From assembly GCA_037783545.1 (NCBI GenBank), contig JBBELK010000556.1:310001-374000 (forward strand): a stretch of DNA of 64,000 bases, written 5' to 3'. The notes under the pieces are model-generated. The model ran no database searches and was not told the origin of the DNA. It worked only from the letters and a program-made list of their open reading frames with translations. This DNA comes from Henricia sp. BOLD:AAB3569. Its lineage: Eukaryota; Echinodermata; Asteroidea; Spinulosida; Echinasteridae. The position numbers and the translations under genes were made by a program. This document shows, in pieces, positions 62,856 to 64,000 of the stretch; positions within the stretch are counted from its first letter, which is position 1; the number at the start of each line of letters is the position of its first letter.

Positions 62856-63765
62856 GTGAATGGTGAATTGCATAATCGTAAGAGATATGTCTTGCAGGAC
62901 TCACTGAACCCTCCAGAAGGTTTGCACAAAAAGACAACGGGATGTTGGTGGGAAAAACGTTGGCTTTCTCTAAACAAAACAAGGTTCCGTTACGGATACT
63001 TAATCTGCAACCTGAAACGTCTATTTTGTATAGAAGAACTCAGGTTGCCCTCGCATCCCGTTGAGGTTAATGATGACATAGACATAGACTCTGAGCAAAA
63101 CTGTGAAAAATATGAACTGAGTTCTACCCTGAATGACTTGTGTATTGAAAGTTGTAATAACTTGGATAGCACTCAGAACTTCAGAAGGTTCAAGTTAGGG
63201 AGTTATTTGGGAAATGTCGAAAACAAAATTGTCTGGTGAACTTGGTAGGACTAATTTAGTGTATCACAGCATTGACACAGGTACTGCACCTCCACGTCGT
63301 CAACTTGCACGACGTTTAAATTTCATAAAAGACAAGAAGCTCAAAAATTAGTAAATGAAGCTGGCGCGGTGTTGCCCTTTAATAGTCTTTGGGCTAGTCC
63401 AGATTTTACTTTGATTATAGAAAACTGAAAGTCACTGTTAAGAATGCATACTCCCTCCCTCGCATTAATGACAGTTTATAGACGCTCTGTCGGGGTCCTT
63501 CCTTAGATTTAACCAGTGGGTATTGGCAGGTGGAAATGAACCCTAACATTGGGAGAAAACCGCCTTTACCACTGGTAGTGGGCTTATACGAATTCAATGT
63601 AAAGCCATTTGGCTTAAGTAACGCTCCTGGTACATTTGAGCGGTTAATGGAGCTAGTTCTAGCCGACCTCACTGGAAAACTTGTCTTATATATTTGGATG
63701 CCATCCTTATTTAATTTCATGCACGAATATTTTAATAATTTAAGGCCATACTTTCTGAAGCCAGA
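62856..63765 (+). pseudogene. Ty3-type pol fragment (pre-RT and RT), decayed
   Basis: An acidic lead-in (62856-63239) is followed by VYHSIDTGTAPPRRQ, then, in other frames, SLDLTSGYWQVEMNP and FNVKPFGLSNAPGTFERL. The YLDD block is not reached intact: after TGKLVLYIW the match fails, and the foldback element begins at 63764. Many stops. It is a third, separate Ty3-type element in the window. Confidence 0.75.
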
Positions 63766-63825
63766 CTTTCGTTAGCAATGCGCGCGCGCAAAATTCGTGC
63801 CACGAAATACGCAGCTCTATGGAGA
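63764..63825. mobile_element. Foldback element, partial copy
   Basis: TTAGCAATGCGCGCGCGCAA followed by ATTCGTGCCACGAAATACGC and AGCTCTATGG is one arm of the family at 14293. Only one arm remains. Confidence 0.65.
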
Positions 63826-64000
63826 ATAACGCTCTAAACAACCAGGTCCTCTTTCACAAAAGAACGTCTTCTAAACGTCTTCTAGACTAAAATGATCGGC
63901 ATAAAAAACGATGATCAATAGGAACGAAATTATGCGTCTGCTCAAACAACGTTTTCTAGAGCAGACGCGCCCCATTGCCAAACTCAGGCTGAGTGATGAT
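63826..64000. other. Window end, nothing recognised
   Basis: An AACGTCTTCTAAACG-type word and its near inverse (AACGTTTTCTAGAGCAGAC) occur, possibly a small inverted repeat. Confidence 0.3.

Noticed and set aside
1..64000. CRISPR array, bacterial operon or prophage
   Set aside because: No regular spacer array, no dense collinear genes, and clear introns and animal-type retroelements throughout.

Overview
This is nuclear DNA from an animal, most likely a marine invertebrate with introns, about 64 kb long and dominated by mobile elements. The evidence is short exons bounded by AG/GT, a discoidin (F5/8 type C) domain split by an intron, tRNA-derived SINEs, several classes of LINE, two Ty3-type LTR retrotransposons and many TIR elements. 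I cannot fix the phylum; a lancelet, hemichordate, echinoderm or cnidarian would all fit. No rRNA gene, functional tRNA gene, CRISPR array or bacterial operon is visible.

Layout. 1-8.5 kb: the last two exons of a discoidin-domain gene on the + strand (1894-2138 and 8067-8210), separated by a 5.9 kb intron filled with a Tc1-like end, SINEs, a TIR element carrying a tRNA-like box A/B module, and a hAT-like MITE. 8.9-19.3 kb: SINE, a decayed RTE-type LINE with a C/G-rich MITE inside it, a 5.15 kb terminal-inverted-repeat region that ends in a GACGTC satellite, foldback elements, a 291 bp tandem duplication and a Penelope-type GIY-YIG fragment. 19.3-26 kb: one L2/CR1-like LINE on the - strand (esterase-type ORF1, decayed endonuclease/RT ORF2), split by two DNA elements. 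26.6-27.2 kb: the start of a possible zinc-binding gene on the - strand.

28.6-40 kb: a multi-exon - strand gene whose exons carry a tyrosine-recombinase-like fold. Six exons chain in compatible phases from 39964 down to 32347, with further probable exons below. An intact 4.6 kb Ty3/Mag-like retrotransposon with apparently identical 152 bp LTRs sits 5 bp inside its third visible exon. The antisense LTR supplies an ATG that reads in frame into that exon, so the insertion may have created a shortened 253-residue gene. 40.3-41.2 kb: endonuclease part of another LINE.

42.6-52.1 kb: an old 9.5 kb Ty3-type element with frameshifted gag and pol, but with an intact third ORF in the env position that encodes two C2H2 zinc fingers; its 5' LTR carries a private MITE. 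52.3-57.7 kb: exons of an unrecognised + strand gene, including a tandemly duplicated, phase-preserving exon and a SINE inside or beside an exon. 58-64 kb: fossils of a transposon-type protein and of a further Ty3 pol.

All exon joins are my reading of splice signals and phase, without transcript data. Domain names rest on motifs, not on database searches.
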